Position numbers and translations under genes: made by a program. Source: Planctomycetota bacterium (GTDB taxonomy: Bacteria > Planctomycetota > Phycisphaerae > Sedimentisphaerales > Anaerobacaceae). Taken from it: a stretch of DNA of 9,614 nt. Positions 6,977 to 9,614 of this stretch are shown here, piece after piece. The stretch is from the NCBI GenBank assembly GCA_017885385.1, contig JAFNGF010000082.1, forward strand, positions 1 to 9,614, given 5' to 3'. The notes under the pieces are model-generated. The model saw nothing but the letters and a program-made list of their open reading frames with translations. It searched no databases and was not told the DNA's origin. Position 1 is the first letter of the stretch. Every line of letters starts with the position of its first letter.

Positions 6977-7024
6977 CCGGTTTTGTAAACCGGCGGTTGT
7001 CGGTCCGAATCCGACCGTTGGCTT
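6977..7024 (+). repeat. Attachment-site repeat, right copy (orphan tRNA-Thr 3' fragment)
   Basis: Exact copy of 5123-5170: anticodon stem-loop, variable loop, T arm and 3' acceptor strand, without the tRNA 5' half. It shares the unusual C55 T loop (TCCGAAT). It marks the right end of the island and cannot form a tRNA. Confidence 0.85.
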
Positions 7025-7037
7025 CATACGAGGCGAA

Positions 7038-7087
7038 CCTGCGGTAAAACCGCAGGCTAAATATTTAGCCCCGCGTTTCACGCGGGG
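7038..7087. repeat. Bipartite REP-like palindrome, possible bidirectional terminator
   Basis: Two perfect hairpins flank a palindrome. Hairpin 1 is CCTGCGG (7038-7044), loop TAAAA, CCGCAGG (7050-7056). The centre is the perfect 16-bp palindrome GGCTAAATATTTAGCC (7055-7070). Hairpin 2 is CCCCGCG (7069-7075), loop TTTCA, CGCGGGG (7081-7087). The two-hairpin form with a GGCTAAATATTT-like connector resembles REP/BIME units associated with REP-associated tyrosine transposases, though no transposase is in the window. Before island insertion this element would have stood just after tRNA-Thr and at the end of the convergent oxidoreductase gene. T-runs are short (TTT on the plus side), so terminator strength is doubtful. 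Confidence 0.6.
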
Positions 7088-8112
7088 TTTGTTAGCTTGT
7101 CAAATTCGCTGATGGCTACGGGTCGGCCGGTCTCGGCGGAAAGGTCGGCGGCAAAACACACGGCGTGCGTCCGGGCGGCATCTTCCAGATCAGGAAACGG
7201 CCGCTCATCGTTGATGATGCAATCGAGAAAATGCGACACCTCGCCGGCAAAAGGATGATGAGTGACATCGCCGCTATCGGGAAGAATACAGGGAATCTCC
7301 GCGAAATCGTTCTGGCCGGGGAATAGCTTGGGGGCAAAAATTTGGTTGTTTCGGAGCGTGCCCTCCGTGCCATAGATTCCAATGTTGAACCTGTACGGCA
7401 TCTTTACATCAAAGGTCGTAGCAGTGCGTCCGATCTTTCCATCCTTGAACTTCACGTTAACCGAGATTGTGCCCGGATACTCTATGGGATTTTCCGTCCT
7501 TACCTGATAGGCGAAAACCTCCTCGGCCTCGCTGCGGGCAAACCAGCGCAGGGCGTCCACCGCGTGGATGCCGGCAGTCAAAAGTGCCGTGCCGCTTATT
7601 TCGCGGCTGCCGTACCATTTCAAATCCGTCGTCATCCATATCCGGTGCAGATAATCGACCTCCACCATAAAGATATCGCCAAAGACTCCTTGCTCGATCA
7701 GCCGGTCGATGGTCATTAGCAGCGGGTTCCAGTGCAGCACAAAACCCACCACCGTTTTGACCTTGTTTTTTCTGACGGCGTCAAGCTGTCTACGCACATC
7801 CTGGGCAGTTAAGGCTACCGGCTTTTCGATGATGATATGCTTGCCGGCTTCCGCAGCGGCGACCACATATTCGGTGTGCACATTATGCGGCGTGCATACA
7901 ACTACGATATCCACATCCTCTTGCTCAAGCATCTTGGCGGCGTCAGTTTCGATTGTGCACTCCAGGTCGTAGCGGTCGCGATACCGCTGGGCGTTTGCGG
8001 GATTCCGGCTGACAAGTGCACGCACCTGCGACCGCTGGTCGTTCTTGAAGGCCTTTACATATTCTTCCGCCACCCAACCACAACCAATAATCGCTGCGCC
8101 GAGCTTTCTCAT
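7078..8112 (-). CDS. Gfo/Idh/MocA family oxidoreductase (cytoplasmic)
   Basis: 344 aa, the normal length for the family, with no signal peptide. The start ATG at 8112 has GAAAGGA at 8121-8127, 8 nt upstream. The Rossmann motif is GCGWVA (10-15), with CTPHNVH (73-79) after a beta strand. The hallmark EKP is at 96-98 and GIHAVD (181-186) supplies the likely active-site His183. YGTEGTL (248-254) is the usual C-terminal domain strand-turn. It probably oxidises or reduces a sugar or sugar-derived substrate with NAD(P). It is the last gene of the minus-strand run with the URO-D-like and partial oxidoreductase genes, 126 bp after the former. Its TGA (7078-7080) falls in the loop of the REP-like hairpin 2, so the last few residues (NPA) are encoded inside that palindrome. 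Confidence 0.9.
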   Translation of the reverse strand: MRKLGAAIIGCGWVAEEYVKAFKNDQRSQVRALVSRNPANAQRYRDRYDLECTIETDAAKMLEQEDVDIVVVCTPHNVHTEYVVAAAEAGKHIIIEKPVALTAQDVRRQLDAVRKNKVKTVVGFVLHWNPLLMTIDRLIEQGVFGDIFMVEVDYLHRIWMTTDLKWYGSREISGTALLTAGIHAVDALRWFARSEAEEVFAYQVRTENPIEYPGTISVNVKFKDGKIGRTATTFDVKMPYRFNIGIYGTEGTLRNNQIFAPKLFPGQNDFAEIPCILPDSGDVTHHPFAGEVSHFLDCIINDERPFPDLEDAARTHAVCFAADLSAETGRPVAISEFDKLTNPA

Positions 8113-8129
8113 ACTCTGATTCCTTTCGC

Positions 8130-8166
8130 GTTACCCGTACCCAAAATTTCTTTGGGAGTTACCCGT
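8130..8166. promoter_or_regulatory. Hairpin flanked by a 9-bp direct repeat in the intergenic gap
   Basis: CCCAAA (8140-8145) and TTTGGG (8151-8156) can pair around a 5-nt loop. GTTACCCGT occurs on both sides, at 8130-8138 and 8158-8166. It lies upstream of the ribosome binding site of the minus-strand oxidoreductase gene, within the 126-bp gap after the URO-D-like gene. It could be a weak processing or attenuation hairpin, or a paired operator site; no T-run follows it. Confidence 0.3.
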
Positions 8167-8238
8167 CGTTGTGCCGGCGATGGCTAAACAAGGACTTAAA
8201 TTCAAATCACCGTTTCTCCACTCGGGTCCACATTATGA

Positions 8239-9309
8239 TCAAGAGTAGAAAGGGGCGTATAGTTCCATCGCATCCATTATCGCCTTTACATTTTCAATGG
8301 GGACGCCCGGATATAGTCCATATATCATCATAAGGCCTCCCTCACGGCTGCCAAGCTCTTCGACCTCCCGGCGGATTAGATTGTCGATTTGCTCAGGACT
8401 GCCGAAGTGTGTGATTTGCTGCCGGTCTATGTCGAGGTCAATGCAGATCCGTCCCTTGAGCTTGGCGGCTATCCAATCAACGCCGTTGACCAGGTCCTGA
8501 AGGTTAAGGGCATTGATCCGCCGGGGCGGACTGACAACAAGATCGTCCACAAGCGCGCGTATGTCACCATCGGAATGCACGTGTACCAGGCAGCCCGCAC
8601 TGTAAGCCGGTGCCATCAGGTGCTCATAGACAGGTTTTATGTATGTCCTAAACTGCTCCGGCGAAAGCATCGGCCCAAGCTGCATGCCCAAATCCTCCGG
8701 ATAGCGCATCATCGCCACGCCGAGGTCAACGTAACGCCGGACAATGCCCATGCTGAAGGTCTCGACCATTTCGATCAACTGCCGGAGCCGGTGGTCACCA
8801 TCAGCCATATCCAGCAGAAGTCTTTCGTATCCGCGAAGGTAGCTGAGCCGCAAAAATGCGTGCCCGTGCTCCAGGCTGCCGGCACAGCGTTTCCCTTGAG
8901 CCCCGGCTCGTTGGACTTCGTCTTTGATTGCGGACCAATCTATGGCCCCCATGCCGTTCGTCTGGGCGGGGTCAGGCGGCGTAAAACTTTTCAGGGCGTT
9001 CCAATCCGCCAGCGGATGCCCCGTCACTGAGCCGGTGATGCCGTCATCGGTTGTTTTCCAGACGCAGCCCCAGGAATCGGTGTAAGGCTCGCCGGCTCGC
9101 TCCCAAGGCGCCAATTCAGGCAGTGCCGCTTCGGGCGAAGGAAAATCGGCAAACAAGAGCCGGTGTTCAGCAATAAGCTCAAATAGGACATCCCGCGGAT
9201 AGTGATGCCAGCAGGCAGGATTGATCCAGAACACGACCGGGATGTGCTCGGGCCTTTCAAAACGAATGGCTCGCAGGGTGTTTTCGGTGATAGTCTCTGT
9301 AAAATCCAT
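8239..9309 (-). CDS. Uroporphyrinogen decarboxylase (URO-D)-family protein
   Basis: 356 aa. The N-terminus ENTLRAIRFERPEHIPV (10-26) is the typical opening of URO-D-like proteins. EDLGMQLGPMLSPEQF (205-220) and the HVHSDGD block (243-249) are the usual barrel motifs. The corrinoid methyltransferase-type His-x-Cys zinc site (as in MtaA/MtbA) is not seen, because HVHS replaces it, so a methylcobamide:CoM transferase role is not supported. A heme-pathway HemE role is also unlikely given its setting between oxidoreductase genes. Function is unknown; URO-D-like proteins next to Gfo/Idh/MocA genes are, from memory, frequent in Planctomycetota and Lentisphaerota. No Shine-Dalgarno is visible before the ATG at 9309. 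The upstream gene stops 8 bp away, so translational coupling is likely. Confidence 0.82.
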   Translation of the reverse strand: MDFTETITENTLRAIRFERPEHIPVVFWINPACWHHYPRDVLFELIAEHRLLFADFPSPEAALPELAPWERAGEPYTDSWGCVWKTTDDGITGSVTGHPLADWNALKSFTPPDPAQTNGMGAIDWSAIKDEVQRAGAQGKRCAGSLEHGHAFLRLSYLRGYERLLLDMADGDHRLRQLIEMVETFSMGIVRRYVDLGVAMMRYPEDLGMQLGPMLSPEQFRTYIKPVYEHLMAPAYSAGCLVHVHSDGDIRALVDDLVVSPPRRINALNLQDLVNGVDWIAAKLKGRICIDLDIDRQQITHFGSPEQIDNLIRREVEELGSREGGLMMIYGLYPGVPIENVKAIMDAMELYAPFYS

Positions 9310-9317
9310 CGCAAGGT

Positions 9318-9614
9318 TTAGCTTACTTTGACCACCTTACCCGACCTGGCGGACTCGTAGCACGCGGCCAGTACCTTCTGGCTGCGCAGGCCCAGCTCGC
9401 CGCTGATGAGCGGCTGACGGTCGTCAATGATTGCCTGGCTGAATTCTTCGATCTCCGCCTTATAAGTATTTACCGGCTCGGGCGCAATAACGATGCCCTG
9501 AGCCTGACCTCGCGCCTGCCCGGCGTCATAATCTCTACTATCCGGCTCCAGAAAGGCCAGCATCTCGCCGGCGGGCGCCTGGCCGATTGTCCCCTGCGCC
9601 AGGATAGAGCCGCG
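9318..9614 (-). CDS. Gfo/Idh/MocA family oxidoreductase, C-terminal part only (start beyond window)
   Basis: 99 residues are visible, open from the right edge to TAA at 9318-9320. The first visible residues RGSILAQGTIGQAPAGEM match the 'GTxGSIxAxGTIGQ' strand-turn of the C-terminal domain. The end, YKAEIEEFSQAIIDD followed by SQKVLAACYESARSGKVVKV, is the standard closing helix pair of the family. The cofactor-binding half lies outside the window. It is the promoter-proximal visible gene of the minus-strand run and ends 8 bp before the URO-D-like gene. Confidence 0.85.
   Translation of the reverse strand, partial: RGSILAQGTIGQAPAGEMLAFLEPDSRDYDAGQARGQAQGIVIAPEPVNTYKAEIEEFSQAIIDDRQPLISGELGLRSQKVLAACYESARSGKVVKVS

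Larger units (their letters stand above)
5123..7024 (+). mobile_element. Small tRNA-Thr-integrated genomic island (decayed integrative element)
   Basis: A perfect 48-bp direct repeat, the tRNA-Thr 3' half, bounds 1,806 bp of DNA (5171-6976). The left copy completes an intact tRNA and the right copy is an orphan 3' fragment. This arrangement is what tyrosine-recombinase integration into a tRNA gene leaves, with the identity block starting exactly at the anticodon stem. The interior is visibly AT-richer in codon choice than the flanking GC-rich genes. It holds one complete gene (5372-6703) and a possible integrase tail (6740-6976), but no complete integrase. The element is therefore likely immobile on its own, or was mobilised in trans. 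An empty site would join 5122 to 6977. Confidence 0.75.

Noticed and set aside
5123..7024. SSV1-like integrase gene split by att into N- and C-terminal parts
   Set aside because: The minus-strand frame that continues through the right att would have to be matched at the left att, but there it meets a TGA directly outside the repeat (5171-5173). No N-terminal integrase fragment is found in 5171-5371.
6977..7081. Minus-strand coding start from GTG at 7081 through the att copy
   Set aside because: This stretch is the antisense of the tRNA fragment and the REP-like hairpin, so its apparent peptide is an artefact of structured RNA sequence.
8389..9030. Plus-strand open frame of 213 codons within the URO-D-like gene
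   Set aside because: It is antisense to a complete family member and reflects GC-rich codon structure only.

Overview
The window looks like a piece of a Planctomycetota-type chromosome, perhaps a Phycisphaerae-like lineage. This rests on gene style alone: secreted DUF1080 domains, a twin-arginine Gfo/Idh/MocA oxidoreductase, a URO-D-like protein beside Gfo/Idh/MocA genes, a secreted beta-helix protein ending in a 'choice-of-anchor Q'-like GADE motif, and heptamer repeat arrays. No phylogenetic marker other than one tRNA is present, so the assignment is tentative.

Layout. (1) 1-3511, minus strand: two secreted carbohydrate-processing proteins. One is a tandem DUF1080 (3-keto-disaccharide hydrolase/lyase-like) protein running off the left edge; the other is an SGNH-hydrolase plus parallel beta-helix fusion. 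(2) 3512-5018: a divergent intergenic region with a TCAATTG heptamer array, then a plus-strand TAT-exported Gfo/Idh/MocA oxidoreductase. (3) 5026-7024: a palindromic heptamer array, then an intact tRNA-Thr(TGT). The 3' 48 bp of the tRNA recur exactly at 6977-7024. Between the copies lie about 1.8 kb of visibly AT-richer DNA with one unrecognised 443-aa protein gene and what may be an integrase C-terminal remnant. This reads as a small decayed integrative island in the tRNA gene. (4) 7038-9614, minus strand: a bipartite REP-like palindrome, then a run of three genes read right to left: a Gfo/Idh/MocA C-terminus cut by the right edge, a URO-D-like protein, and a second complete, cytoplasmic Gfo/Idh/MocA oxidoreductase.

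How the genes may work together (inference): Gfo/Idh/MocA enzymes oxidise sugar hydroxyls with a nicotinamide cofactor, and some DUF1080 proteins cleave 3-keto-glycosides. With a secreted esterase-like/beta-helix protein, the flanks look like a locus for extracellular deacylation or trimming of glycans and oxidative (3-keto) cleavage. The island is unrelated to that theme. Its only complete gene is the best candidate here for undescribed function.
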